From Saprospiraceae bacterium (lineage in GTDB: Bacteria; Bacteroidota; Bacteroidia; Chitinophagales; Saprospiraceae), in assembly GCA_026982695.1 (NCBI GenBank), contig JALSGS010000052.1:61475-125474 (forward strand): a DNA stretch of 64,000 nucleotides, in the 5' to 3' direction. Within the stretch, counting starts at the first letter, position 1. Each line of letters starts with the position of its first letter. The notes beneath the pieces were generated by a model. It was not told the origin of the DNA, did not search any database, and was given only the letters and a program-made list of their open reading frames with translations. Below are positions 8,962 through 18,034 of this stretch, one piece after another. A program made the translations under genes and the position numbers.

Positions 8962-9329
8962 CAATGTATGAGGGGCAAAGCTGGGATGTGAGCGCGTGTG
9001 CAGGAGTTTTTCCTTTTTAGGGCAAGGAAAACAATGGCCAAATATTGATGGGCTATTGATCGCATACGTGAAATGAGTATAAGGTGTTTGAGTTTTTTGT
9101 AAAAAACTGTTTTTATTGCAAGCGTTTCACGAAAAAGCCTTTATGGTTAAATGGTTTGTAATTTTTTTAGCCTCCTTTGATAAAATGCTATATTTGCGGG
9201 GAATGACTTTGCAGTCTTGCACGTTCTTTCTTTAAATTTTGCCTTGTGAGTGGCAAGGCAGGCTGCTGAACAAGCAGCGGCAAATAGCTGGCTTGCTCTT
9301 GGGAGCATACAGCGCAAAGCAGAAAACTT
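8962..9329 (+). promoter_or_regulatory. Promoter and structured leader of the cysteine-synthase-like gene
   Basis: A perfect -7 box TATATTTG lies at 9189-9196, but no -33 TTG sits at the standard distance. Transcription from it would give a leader of about 125 bases. Its first open frame (9203-9235) encodes MTLQSCTFFL. Two hairpins follow: GCCTTG/CAAGGC at 9241-9259, and GCTGC/GCAGC just after it. No known riboswitch motif is recognisable. Bases 8962-9180 hold nothing I can name. Confidence 0.45.
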
Positions 9330-10379
9330 ATGAACGACAAGATGAGATTTGGGCAACCTTGCCAAACTATTCTCGACACCATTGGGCAAACACCGCTGAT
9401 TCAGTTACATCGTGTGGTGGAAACGATTCCTGCAGCGGTATATGCCAAGATAGAGGGCTTTAACCCTGGCCAGTCGGCTAAAGATCGCATCGCCCTGTAC
9501 ATGATTGAACAGGCGGAAAAACGCGGTGAGCTCAAGCCTGGTGCTACCCTCATTGAAGCTACTTCTGGCAATACAGGGTTTAGCCTCGCTATGGTAGCCG
9601 CCATTAAGGGGTATAAATGTGTGCTCACGGCCGCCAGCAAAATTTCCAAAGAAAAGGTGGATATGTTGGAGGCACTGGGAGCTGAAGTAGTAATTTGCCC
9701 TAAAAGTGCCAAACCAGAAGACCCCGACTCTTACTACAAAATGGCTGAGCGGCTGGCACAGGAAATACCCAATGCCTACTACGTCAATCAAAACTTCAAC
9801 CTCGAAAATGCCGAAGCACACTACCTCACTACTGGCCCTGAGATTTGGCAACAGACTAATGGCCGTGTGACGGTACTTGTGGCCAGTGCGGGCACAGGTG
9901 GAACGCTGAGTGGGACGGCGCGGTATTTGAAAGAGCAAAACCCCAATGTGCGAGTCATTGCTGTAGATGCCTATGGCTCTGTGCTGAAGAAGTACCACGA
10001 AACGGGTGTGTACGATGAACGTGAGATCTATTCCTATCGCATAGAAGGAACGGGGAAAAACATCATTCCCGCTAATGTCGATTTTGACATTATTGACAAG
10101 TTTGTCAAAGTCACGGACAAAGATGCCGCCTTCCGTGCACGTGAATTGGCGCGCAAAGAAGGCATATTAGCAGGCTATAGCAGTGGCGCAGCCATCCAGT
10201 GTGTGCATCAGATCAAAGAAGAGCTCACCGAAGAAGATGTAGTCGTAGCTATCTTGCCCGATCATGGCAGTAAATATTTGGGTAAGGTATTCAACGATGA
10301 TTGGATGCGCGAGCAGGGCTTTCTGCAAAGCGACCTACGGAAAGAAATACCTCGCCCTGCTGCGGCTGAAAGGGAATAA
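9330..10379 (+). CDS. PLP-dependent cysteine synthase / cystathionine beta-synthase family enzyme
   Basis: A fold-type II PLP enzyme of 349 residues. Lys51 in GQSAKDRI should bind PLP. TSGNTG (79-84) and the SAGTGGTLSG phosphate loop are intact, and the end has HGSKYLGKVFNDDWM. That C-terminal pattern and the overall shape are nearer to catalytic cores of cystathionine beta-synthase than to CysK; no CBS domains follow. The family performs beta-replacement on activated serine with sulfide, homocysteine or, in some members, sulfite. The next gene is an alpha-oxoamine synthase, so a cysteate-forming role for sulfonolipids is possible. Cysteine synthesis remains the default reading. Confidence 0.8.
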   Translation: MNDKMRFGQPCQTILDTIGQTPLIQLHRVVETIPAAVYAKIEGFNPGQSAKDRIALYMIEQAEKRGELKPGATLIEATSGNTGFSLAMVAAIKGYKCVLTAASKISKEKVDMLEALGAEVVICPKSAKPEDPDSYYKMAERLAQEIPNAYYVNQNFNLENAEAHYLTTGPEIWQQTNGRVTVLVASAGTGGTLSGTARYLKEQNPNVRVIAVDAYGSVLKKYHETGVYDEREIYSYRIEGTGKNIIPANVDFDIIDKFVKVTDKDAAFRARELARKEGILAGYSSGAAIQCVHQIKEELTEEDVVVAILPDHGSKYLGKVFNDDWMREQGFLQSDLRKEIPRPAAAERE

Positions 10380-10394
10380 TACTTGAATCACTTG

Positions 10395-10440
10395 CAATGA
10401 TGGCCTGCATCGTGCAAGCGATGTAGGCCATTGCCTTTTA
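10395..10440 (+). terminator. Intrinsic terminator after the cysteine-synthase-like gene
   Basis: GGCCTGCATCG pairs with CGATGTAGGCC across a 6-base loop (one G-T pair), with further CAAT/ATTG pairing, then CCTTTTATT. It separates the gene from the oxoamine synthase at 10575, so the two may be transcribed separately. Confidence 0.7.
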
Positions 10441-10574
10441 TTGCATATTTTGTTGGGCACCATCTGTATGTCAATACATTTTTGGATCTTTGCCCCGTTT
10501 TCGCCTTGGGTACAAATCGTGCTGTGCCATACAGTGAACAGTGAAGGTATGATGAACAAATAAAACTTAGCGAC

Positions 10575-11840
10575 ATGACAGAGCAAAAAGGCAGCTACGA
10601 CATTTTTTCGAAAATCCGTCGTGATATGGGACCGTTGGGGCGTTGGGCAGATGTGGCTGAAGGGTATTTCGTGTTCCCAAAGTTAGAGGGCGAAATAGGC
10701 CCTCGCATGAAGTTTCAGGGCAAGGAAGTCATTGTGTGGAGCGTGAATAATTATTTAGGGTTGGCCAATCATCCCGAAGTACGAAAGGTAGATGCTGAAG
10801 CTGCTGCTAAGTGGGGTCTTGCCTATCCCATGGGTTCGCGCCTTATGTCAGGGGCTACAGAGTTACACGACCGCTTAGAGCAAGCATTGGCCGACTTTGT
10901 AAACAAGCCTGCAGCTGCATTGGTCAATTTTGGCTATCAAGGCATGGTTTCGGCCATTGACGCCCTGTTGAGTCGCCGAGATGTGGTGATCTACGATTCG
11001 GAAAGCCATGCGTGTATTGTGGACGGAGTGCGCTTGCATCAGGGGCGCCGTTTTGCCTTTGAGCACAATAATATCGACGCTCTGGAGCGTCATTTGCAAA
11101 ATGCCCAGAAGATTGTGGAGAAGACAGGTGGTGGCATCTTAGTTATCACAGAAGGGGTGTTCGGTATGCGCGGCGATCAGGGCGATTTGCGCGGCATTGT
11201 GGAGCTGAAGAAAAAGTACGATTTCCGCTTGCTGGTCGATGACGCCCATGGCTTTGGTACGTTGGGAGAGCGCGGTGCAGGAGCTGGCGAAGCCCAAGGC
11301 GTACAAGCCCAGGTTGATATTTACTTTTCTACTTTCGCTAAGTCTATGGCCAGCATCGGTGCCTTTTTTGCTGGAGATGCCGATGTGATGAAATATCTCA
11401 AGTACAACATGCGCAGTCAGGTATTTGCCAAGTCGTTGCCCATGCCTATTGTAGAGGGTAATCTCAAGCGTCTGGAGATGCTGCGTACACAACCCGGACA
11501 CAAAGAGCGCCTGTGGCAAAACGTGCGCATGTTGCAGGGAGGCTTGCGCGAAGTAGGCTTCGACTTGGGTGCCACCAACTCTTGCGTCACACCGGTATAC
11601 TTGCAAGGTACCATCCCTGAAGCCATGGCCTTAGTGCGTGATCTGCGCGAAAATCATCAGATCTTCTGTTCTATAGTAGTATATCCAGTAGTGCCCAAAG
11701 GCATGATGATTCTACGCCTCATTCCTACAGCAGTGCACACGCAAGCCGACATTGAGACAACGATCAAGGCCTTTGTGGCAGTAAAAGACAAGTTAGCTGC
11801 TGGTGTGTACAAGCAATACGCTGCTGCTCACCAATCGTAA
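10575..11840 (+). CDS. Alpha-oxoamine synthase (serine palmitoyltransferase / KBL / cysteate acyltransferase type)
   Basis: This is a fold-type I PLP enzyme that condenses an amino acid with an acyl thioester and loses CO2. The 421 residues include His145 (SESHAC, stacks on PLP), DDAHGFG at 222-228 and the PLP lysine Lys256 in STFAKSMAS. The early YFVFPKLEGEIGPR segment and the absence of BioF-type features resemble the Bacteroidota serine palmitoyltransferase group rather than BioF. Enzymes of this clade make 3-ketosphinganine from serine or, in gliding Bacteroidota, the capnine skeleton from cysteate. Which substrate is used cannot be settled from motifs. A strong terminator follows. Confidence 0.82.
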   Translation: MTEQKGSYDIFSKIRRDMGPLGRWADVAEGYFVFPKLEGEIGPRMKFQGKEVIVWSVNNYLGLANHPEVRKVDAEAAAKWGLAYPMGSRLMSGATELHDRLEQALADFVNKPAAALVNFGYQGMVSAIDALLSRRDVVIYDSESHACIVDGVRLHQGRRFAFEHNNIDALERHLQNAQKIVEKTGGGILVITEGVFGMRGDQGDLRGIVELKKKYDFRLLVDDAHGFGTLGERGAGAGEAQGVQAQVDIYFSTFAKSMASIGAFFAGDADVMKYLKYNMRSQVFAKSLPMPIVEGNLKRLEMLRTQPGHKERLWQNVRMLQGGLREVGFDLGATNSCVTPVYLQGTIPEAMALVRDLRENHQIFCSIVVYPVVPKGMMILRLIPTAVHTQADIETTIKAFVAVKDKLAAGVYKQYAAAHQS

Positions 11841-11876
11841 TGGGTGGGTAATTTGCCCATCGATTTTGCACGATAT

Positions 11877-11914
11877 AAAAAGCGGACATGGGCAAAGCCT
11901 GTGTCCGCTTTTCT
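11877..11914 (+). terminator. Intrinsic terminator after the oxoamine synthase
   Basis: AAAAGCGGACA pairs with TGTCCGCTTTT around an 11-to-15-base loop, then TCTGTTTG. The A and T flanks make it potentially bidirectional. Confidence 0.75.
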
Positions 11915-11935
11915 GTTTGTTAGATTGAGATTAAA

Positions 11936-12379
11936 ATGCGTGTTATGACCCAGGCACAGTGGACAACTACACTAAAGGTGCGCCTTATTCTTTACGACAA
12001 AGGCAAAATCTTGCTATTGCGCCAGACGAAGGCCAATGGGGGTAACTATACTTTGGTGGGAGGGACTATTGAGGCACGCGAGACGGCAATAGCATCGCTC
12101 ATTCGCGAAGCACGTGAAGAAGCAGGCATCGTGTTGTGCCCAGTGGACCTAGAGCTAGCACATGTATTGCACAAACGCACGCGCCATGGACATCGCCTCA
12201 CATTGTACTTCAAAGCCCATCGGTGGGAAGGACGCCTTAGGTCGCGTGAGCTAGACAAATTCAAGAAAGTGTGCTGGTTTCCTTTAGATAGTCTGCCTGA
12301 CAAGTTGACACCCACGGTGCGTCACGTGCTATTGCAATACCGGAAGGGTCATCTATACAGTGAGTTTGTGAAAAAATAG
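11936..12379 (+). CDS. Nudix hydrolase
   Basis: A 147-residue single-domain protein with a full Nudix box: GGTIEARETA at about 42-51, then REAREEAGI at 57-65, supplying the metal-binding glutamates. The family hydrolyses nucleoside diphosphates linked to another group, such as oxidised dNTPs, NADH, sugar nucleotides or diadenosine polyphosphates. Nothing outside the box points to a specific substrate. ATG 11936 is taken as the start; an alternative ATG four codons in (MTQAQW) is possible. It lies just after the oxoamine synthase terminator and is probably separately transcribed. Confidence 0.9.
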   Translation: MRVMTQAQWTTTLKVRLILYDKGKILLLRQTKANGGNYTLVGGTIEARETAIASLIREAREEAGIVLCPVDLELAHVLHKRTRHGHRLTLYFKAHRWEGRLRSRELDKFKKVCWFPLDSLPDKLTPTVRHVLLQYRKGHLYSEFVKK

Positions 12380-12520
12380 CTTGTAGTTCCGCATATAAAG
12401 TGCCGCATGAGATGTGAATAGAGCTAGGTGTCTTTTTAGTAAAGGGATAATTAGCTCTCAGATCTGTGGGGAAAAAGCACTTTTTGGCAAGTATTTGCTA
12501 CTTTGGGCATAAAAGCCAAT

Positions 12521-13495
12521 ATGCAGTATTTCGAAAAACGTACTACTGTTTTGATCAAGTACATTTTCCCCTTGTGGAGCATGAGCATGTTGGGATGGAT
12601 TGGTTGTGATGCACCTCAAGCTGAGTCACCATCAAACGGCAAAGAGGTGCAGTCTGTGACTACAGATCCAGTAGGGTCGCCGGCATTTGCTCTATCGGCA
12701 CGTACCCTAATACGGCCTTGGTGTGGCGATAGTACGTTGCGTCGCAATGAACTGTGGTTTGCTGATGTGGGGGTGTTGGTACAACTGGTAAACGCTCCAC
12801 AGGAGCAGCATGTGGCTTTGATAGTGCGCGATACGGCTTGTCATATACGGCGGCGGTGGGTATTGTATCAGGATCGCGCTACGGATTTTTCCTGCTTTTT
12901 GGCCGATATATCGTACAATCAAAGTAGCAAGTTAGTTGCTGTACGTGGCTTTGATCAGTTGTGGTGCTACGATGTGATGCGCGATACACTTTGCCCACCT
13001 CAACGACCTGAGTTTTTGTTGCCAAGGGAGCTGTCCGATGCCCATGCAGGCCGCATCTTGAGGTTGGAATTATGGGAATACTATCTGTTGGGCTGGGCTG
13101 AAGAAGAAGGTGCTTTCGCCTTTGATCTTTTACAGGGCATGCCACGTGCTGTCTTGCCTGTGGCGGAATACGTGTTGCCCAATGAAATGGTTCGCTCACT
13201 TTTCCTGCTTGAAGCTGATAGCAAAGGGCGGCAGCAGGCAATTATTCCATGGTACGACTACGAGGCGTCGGCTTTTCGAGTGCAGGCCTTGTTTGAGCGG
13301 CCGTTGTTTTTGGAGTTAGCTGCTGCTCCTGTGGCCCATCCAGTGCGTTATGTGCTACTTACTTCTACAGATGAGGGTGATGACCGTTTGTGGCATGTAG
13401 TGGATCTGCAAAAGGGAGATATGCTCGTACTACCACCTCATTTAGTCAGTGCCTCTGGAGAAGCTGTGCGGCGATGGTTGGACCAAAGAGAGTAA
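12521..13495 (+). CDS. Uncharacterised lipoprotein
   Basis: I do not recognise this 324-residue protein. Starting at ATG 12521, it has a charged N-terminus, a hydrophobic stretch and a plausible lipobox WIGC near residue 29. Translocation to the envelope as a lipoprotein is therefore likely. The rest is beta-rich, with several W-Y-D and R-x-W-V segments that could be propeller-like blades, but no named repeat is clear. An in-frame TTG upstream (12503) is less likely. The gene ends exactly where purD, on the other strand, begins its stop codon, so there is no intergenic base between them. Confidence 0.6.
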   Translation: MQYFEKRTTVLIKYIFPLWSMSMLGWIGCDAPQAESPSNGKEVQSVTTDPVGSPAFALSARTLIRPWCGDSTLRRNELWFADVGVLVQLVNAPQEQHVALIVRDTACHIRRRWVLYQDRATDFSCFLADISYNQSSKLVAVRGFDQLWCYDVMRDTLCPPQRPEFLLPRELSDAHAGRILRLELWEYYLLGWAEEEGAFAFDLLQGMPRAVLPVAEYVLPNEMVRSLFLLEADSKGRQQAIIPWYDYEASAFRVQALFERPLFLELAAAPVAHPVRYVLLTSTDEGDDRLWHVVDLQKGDMLVLPPHLVSASGEAVRRWLDQRE

Positions 13496-14779
13496 TTACC
13501 CACGGGCAATGAGGTCAAGGCCAATGTCGCGGCGGTAATACTTGCCTTCGAAGCACACTTTTTCAGCATTTTGGTAACAGATTTCCAGCGCTTGAGGAAA
13601 GGTTTCGGCCAAGGCCGTAATGGCGAGTACACGCCCCCCATTGGTGCGCATGTGCCCTTGAGCGTCTAAGCAAGTGCCCGCATGAAATACCAAGCAATTG
13701 GATAACTCGTCCAGCCCTTCGATCACTTTACCTTTTTCGTAGCTACCCGGATAGCCATCTGAGACGAGCATCACGGTAGCTGCTTCACGCAGATCGTACG
13801 ACGCTTTGATGTCAGCTAGCGAGCCTGTGGCTATGGCGTGGCATAAAGCTACCAAGTCGGTATCGAGTCGGGGAAAGACCACTTCCGTTTCAGGATCCCC
13901 CATGCGGCAGTTGTATTCGATGACGTAGGGATTTCCATCTACCTCGATGAGCCCTAGAAAGAGAAATCCTTTGTATAGAATATCTTCATCAGCCAGGCCC
14001 ACAAGGGTAGGCCGAATAATTTGTTCTTCTACCTTGAGTAACAGGTGGCTGTCTACGAAGGGAACAGGTGAGATGGCGCCCATGCCACCAGTGTTGGGTC
14101 CTGTATCTCCTTCGCCAATGCGCTTGTAATCTTTAGCTACGGGTAAAATTGACCAGTGCGTACCATCGATGGCGACAAATACAGAGAACTCCCTACCTTG
14201 TAGAAACTGCTCCACCACAACTCGGTTACTGGCTTGGCCAAATTTGCCAGCGAGCATGGCTCTAAGCTCTTCTTCAGCCTCTTCATGAGTGGAGCAGATA
14301 ACCACTCCTTTGCCAGCTGCCAAGCCATCGGCTTTGAGCACTACAGGCAAGGAATGCGTGCGCACATAGGCCACACCTTCTTCTACGGTATCGGCTGTAA
14401 ATACGCGGCTTGAGGCTGTGGGAATGCCGTTTTCCTCCATAAATGTTTTTGCCCACGCTTTTGAGCCCTCTAAGCGTGCTGCTTCGGCAGTAGGACCAAT
14501 GAGATGCACATGCCGCAACTGGGGTTGCTGCTCAAACCAATCGGCAATACCCGCAACGAGAGGTGCCTCGGGGCCAGGAATCACCATCTGGATATCCTGC
14601 TGGACGACAAAACGCCCCACAGCTTCGAAATTCATAGGATCAAGTGCCACATTGGTACCATGTAGCTGAGTGCCGGCATTACCTGGAGCAATGAACAGCT
14701 GTGTACAAAGGGGACTTTGTGATAGCTTCCACGAAAAGGCATGTTCGCGGCCTCCACCGCCCAAAAGTAAAATTTTCAT
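13496..14779 (-). CDS. purD: Phosphoribosylamine--glycine ligase (GARS)
   Basis: This enzyme carries out the second step of purine synthesis: phosphoribosylamine + glycine + ATP gives glycinamide ribonucleotide. The 427-residue product starts with MKILLLGGGGREHA, the classic N-terminal PurD motif, and has an ATP-grasp core. Visible are KADGLAAGKGVV, the TGGMGA loop (GPNTGGMGAISP) and the NCRMGDPETE metal/phosphate motif. The start is ATG 14779; a TTG further upstream adds eight residues that the family lacks and would fall inside the promoter. It stands alone and is convergent with the lipoprotein gene with no spacer. Confidence 0.97.
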   Translation of the reverse strand: MKILLLGGGGREHAFSWKLSQSPLCTQLFIAPGNAGTQLHGTNVALDPMNFEAVGRFVVQQDIQMVIPGPEAPLVAGIADWFEQQPQLRHVHLIGPTAEAARLEGSKAWAKTFMEENGIPTASSRVFTADTVEEGVAYVRTHSLPVVLKADGLAAGKGVVICSTHEEAEEELRAMLAGKFGQASNRVVVEQFLQGREFSVFVAIDGTHWSILPVAKDYKRIGEGDTGPNTGGMGAISPVPFVDSHLLLKVEEQIIRPTLVGLADEDILYKGFLFLGLIEVDGNPYVIEYNCRMGDPETEVVFPRLDTDLVALCHAIATGSLADIKASYDLREAATVMLVSDGYPGSYEKGKVIEGLDELSNCLVFHAGTCLDAQGHMRTNGGRVLAITALAETFPQALEICYQNAEKVCFEGKYYRRDIGLDLIARG

Positions 14780-14800
14780 CGCATCGGGTTTTTGTGCACA

Positions 14801-14808
14801 CAAAGATA
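14801..14808 (-). promoter_or_regulatory. -7 element of purD
   Basis: TATCTTTG on the minus strand matches the Bacteroidota -7 consensus and lies 21 bases before ATG 14779. This also argues for that start over the upstream TTG. No good -33 is seen. Confidence 0.5.
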
Positions 14809-15123
14809 TGCTTTCGCAAAAGCGGCGCTAATCATTGGAAATGTTAAGAGGAGAAACTCACATCGTTTTCCGTTTTTTACTCAATGGTAGTCGTTGGCTG
14901 GATTGCTGCGGCTCTTGCCATTAATGATGCAATATGCTGCCTGCCTTTTGGGCTTTGGCCAAAGCCTATGCCCCCATTTGTCAGCTAAGTTGGTGGCGAG
15001 AAAGAAGCATTCACTATGAACAGCTCTATATAAGTAGCAGCACGATTACAGAGGTGGGCGTGTGTATATTTGGAATATCTACTTCGGTTTTGCCCTGTTT
15101 GAAAAGATGTGTGTTCGAATGGG
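14809..15123. other. Gap between purD and the coiled-coil membrane protein
   Basis: About 315 bases with no supported gene. A plus-strand frame at 14934-15191 has atypical composition, no ribosome site, and runs into the gene on the other strand. Confidence 0.5.
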
Positions 15124-15498
15124 CTACTGGTTTTCAAGTGTCCAGATGCGTTTTTTCAATGAGTCGTTTTCTATGCGTAGTTGCTGCGTAAGCCGATTTT
15201 GGAAGCGTAGTTCCTCTTGTAGCTGCACAATTGCCTGGCGCAGAGAATCGTTGACTTGGCTGAGTGAGTCTATTTTTGCACTTATGAGCAGGCTATTTTG
15301 GGATGTTGTCGCAATAGGCGAAGGATCAGAGGGGTGCTCCATGACCACGCTAGGTGTATCCCAACCCATCCAGCGTCGTAGGCTTATTATGGGATCTTCA
15401 TCGTTGATGTAGGCTGCGGTAAACCATGAGGCGGGTACGAGTATGAGCAATACCAGCAGCAGGCGGGCAAATAGTGTCAGTCTAATCTTTCTGGCCAT
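15124..15498 (-). CDS. Small membrane-anchored coiled-coil protein
   Basis: 124 residues. A basic N-terminus and one membrane helix (about 7-29, L/V-rich) are followed by a Pro/Ser linker, then a coiled coil from about residue 72 to the end with heptads of L, I and Q (SLSQVND, LQEELRFQNRL, LRIENDSLKK). The layout resembles FtsL/FtsB/DivIC-type or septum-associated proteins, but no specific similarity is visible and the neighbours do not help. It is divergent from rfaE2. I call it a real gene of unknown function. Confidence 0.6.
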   Translation of the reverse strand: MARKIRLTLFARLLLVLLILVPASWFTAAYINDEDPIISLRRWMGWDTPSVVMEHPSDPSPIATTSQNSLLISAKIDSLSQVNDSLRQAIVQLQEELRFQNRLTQQLRIENDSLKKRIWTLENQ

Positions 15499-15591
15499 GG
15501 CATGTATTTACGTGTTAGAGGATGTTATTTCGCGCTAAACTTGCGCTAAGTTACGCGCTACAGTGTTTGTACTGCGGTAAAAAAGACGGAG

Positions 15592-16110
15592 ATGTTGCCT
15601 ACGTTCGACCAACTGCGCAAGAAGATTATAAATTGGGAAGCAGCCGCACGGTGTGTGCGCCAATGGCAGCAGGCAGGGCAGCGCGTGGTATTTACCAATG
15701 GCTGTTTTGACATTTTGCACTATGGACATGTGCACTATTTGGCACAGGCTCGTGATTTAGGCGACCGCCTGGTCGTGGGGGTTAACAGTGCTGCTTCAGT
15801 GCGCCGGCTCAAAGGACTGGGGCGTCCCATCCATGACGAAGCGACGCGCACGCATCTGTTGGCAGCCTTGACATTTGTCGATGCAGTGGTGCTTTTTGAG
15901 CAAGACACCCCACTGGAGCTAATCCGCTTGCTTCAGCCCGACGTGTTAGTCAAGGGGGGCGATTATCGGCCTGAGCAGATCGTGGGTGCCGAAGTGGTAC
16001 AAGCCTCAGGTGGTGAAGTACGTGTATTGCCCTTTGTGCCGGGATATTCCACTACCGCTATTGAGCAAAAGATTAAGGGCCAGCACCAAAACACGCAAGG
16101 CGACAACTAG
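15592..16110 (+). CDS. rfaE2: D-glycero-beta-D-manno-heptose 1-phosphate adenylyltransferase
   Basis: This transfers AMP from ATP to heptose 1-phosphate to give ADP-heptose, the donor for LPS core heptoses. The 172-residue protein is a stand-alone nucleotidyltransferase with [17 protein letters not shown] (the HxGH site at residues 43-46), the [11 protein letters not shown] loop and the VKGGDY motif. In enterobacteria this activity is the C-terminal half of HldE; a separate gene is usual in Bacteroidota. No kinase (rfaE1/hldA), isomerase or phosphatase of the pathway lies in the window. It is convergent with the antiporter gene, with an 8-base gap. Confidence 0.93.
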   Translation: MLPTFDQLRKKIINWEAAARCVRQWQQAGQRVVFTNGCFDILHYGHVHYLAQARDLGDRLVVGVNSAASVRRLKGLGRPIHDEATRTHLLAALTFVDAVVLFEQDTPLELIRLLQPDVLVKGGDYRPEQIVGAEVVQASGGEVRVLPFVPGYSTTAIEQKIKGQHQNTQGDN

Positions 16111-16118
16111 TATTGTGG

Positions 16119-17975
16119 CTACGAAGCTGACTTAGCTAATTTGTTTTCCAATGGCTTGCCCATATATACCAGATAGTACCCTTCGCCTTCTATGTGGAGC
16201 TTGTTCAAATCGCGCGGTATGACGTCAATGGAGCCATCTGGATACTTAATGAATAAAGGCAGGCGAAAGTCGATCAAGGACATCTGACGAATGCATTGTT
16301 GAAGATCCTCTACTGACAGAATAGGTGTTTCACGGACATAGGGATAGTCGCGTGCTACTTCATTGAGATTCAGATAGTCGTCTGTATAGGAGAAAATACC
16401 TGATTCGGGCAGCTCACTGGGGTCTTTGCGCAACTCTTCAGAAGTGAGCAAGCGGAAAGCGCCATGCTCGCCAAAGACCTTTTTGTAGTGCGTTACGGCA
16501 TATTCGTTGACATCGGCATTGCTGGTCAAGGCAATTAAGTAGCCCATATCCACTAATTCCAACATTTCCTCCAAATCATCGGTGAATATATTGGCCTTGA
16601 AAGCTTCCAGCCCCATAGCTCGTGCCCGCTCGATGTTCTTTTCATTGCTGTCGATCAATGCTACATGACGGCCATTGTCTTGGAGGTATTTGGCAATGAG
16701 TCGGGCAGCCTTGTTTGCTCCTACAATGAGGATACCTGTAGAAGCTTCTTGGATTACACCAAGTAAGTAAGCCATTGGGCGAGCCGTAGTGGCGTTGAGT
16801 AACACGGTGCCTAGCACAATCATAAAAACCAAGGGAGTAAGATATTCGGCATAAGGTATGCCATCAGTGGTGAGTTTGATGCCAAAAAGCGAGGCAATCC
16901 CTGCAGCTACAATGCCACGGGGCCCCACCCATGAGATGAACAGTTTCTCGCGGAAGTGTAAATCTGAGCCGCGCATGCTGGCAAATACAGCAGCTGGGCG
17001 CAATACGAGCACGACAAAAGCAAATAATGCTGCACATCTCCAGTCGCGCAATAGCATCAGGTGGGCTATGTCAATATTGGCGCTGAGCAGGATGAACAGC
17101 ATTGAGATGAGCAGTACGCTGATGCTTTCTTTAAAAAAGAGAATTTGTTTGAGTTGTGGCACTTCTACATTGGCCAATACCATCCCCATGACGACTACCG
17201 TGAGCAAACCCGATTCGTGTGCGAAGTATTCGGACATGACAAAAGCCAACAACACCATGGCCAAGGTGAAGACGTTGATGAGGTAGTGGGGTACCCACTG
17301 GCGCTTGATAAACACGTGTAGTAGGCCTGCCGCAGCAATACCAATCAGCCCACCAGTGAGCATGATGTAGATAAAAGAGGATAGTACATGGGAAGTGAAT
17401 TCAATGCCTCCATGCCCTGAAACGATAAATTCGAAAACAAGTACAGCTACCAGGGCACCAATGGGATCAATGAGAATACCTTCCCATTTAAGTACTGTGG
17501 CTACTTTGCGGCTCAGCGGCACATTTTGCAATATGGGGGCAATGACCGTAGGGCCTGTTACGATAATCAGTGCCGAGAACAAGAATGCAACCGGAATGCT
17601 CAGGCCCATGATGAAATGTCCGGCAAGGCCTCCGCCAAAAAAGGTAATAGCTGCTCCCAAGGAAATTAGCCGACCAATGGCAGGTGCCATACCGCGCAAT
17701 TCCTTTCGTTTAAGGGTGAGTCCCCCTTCAAATAGGATAATCCCAATGGATAGAGATACGAAGTAGAACAGGTACTGATTGGGAAAAATCCCTTTATCGA
17801 GTTGGGGGTTATATACAGGTTCGAGGAGCTTACTTCCATCAGGTGTGTAAAGGGTAGAAAGAGGACCTACTGCCAGACCGATGAGAATCAGAGGTAGAAT
17901 AGCAGGCACACGCGTACGCCATGCCAGCCATTGGGCAAAAATGCCCAAGATGATGATCCCTGCCATTTCATACAT
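16119..17975 (-). CDS. CPA1-type sodium/proton antiporter with TrkA-N domain
   Basis: 618 residues. About 12 membrane helices carry the NhaP-like motifs ILFEGGLTL (near 80-90), a GPTVIAPIL loop, IDPIGAL with the ion-binding Asp, and WVGPRGIV near 350. The cytoplasmic end has a Rossmann-type RCK/TrkA-N domain (LIVGANKAARLIAKYL, with the IDSN nucleotide-ribose contact near 440). The protein should exchange Na+ or K+ for H+, gated by a nucleotide. The second ATG (MAGIIIL, three codons in) could be the true start. It follows porQ by 59 bases on the same strand. Confidence 0.9.
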   Translation of the reverse strand: MYEMAGIIILGIFAQWLAWRTRVPAILPLILIGLAVGPLSTLYTPDGSKLLEPVYNPQLDKGIFPNQYLFYFVSLSIGIILFEGGLTLKRKELRGMAPAIGRLISLGAAITFFGGGLAGHFIMGLSIPVAFLFSALIIVTGPTVIAPILQNVPLSRKVATVLKWEGILIDPIGALVAVLVFEFIVSGHGGIEFTSHVLSSFIYIMLTGGLIGIAAAGLLHVFIKRQWVPHYLINVFTLAMVLLAFVMSEYFAHESGLLTVVVMGMVLANVEVPQLKQILFFKESISVLLISMLFILLSANIDIAHLMLLRDWRCAALFAFVVLVLRPAAVFASMRGSDLHFREKLFISWVGPRGIVAAGIASLFGIKLTTDGIPYAEYLTPLVFMIVLGTVLLNATTARPMAYLLGVIQEASTGILIVGANKAARLIAKYLQDNGRHVALIDSNEKNIERARAMGLEAFKANIFTDDLEEMLELVDMGYLIALTSNADVNEYAVTHYKKVFGEHGAFRLLTSEELRKDPSELPESGIFSYTDDYLNLNEVARDYPYVRETPILSVEDLQQCIRQMSLIDFRLPLFIKYPDGSIDVIPRDLNKLHIEGEGYYLVYMGKPLENKLAKSAS

Positions 17976-18034
17976 ATACTGTCCACTGTTGTTGTGGCTG
18001 CATTATACGAAAAAGCACTCAAGTAATAACTGCC

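Noticed and set aside
9197..9329. SAM or other sulfur-metabolism riboswitch before the cysteine-synthase-like gene
   Set aside because: The conserved core motifs of SAM-I or SAM-II are not present; only simple hairpins are seen.
14934..15191. Plus-strand 85-codon frame
   Set aside because: Cys/Trp/Ser-rich, no ribosome site, and its 3' end overlaps the better-supported coiled-coil gene.
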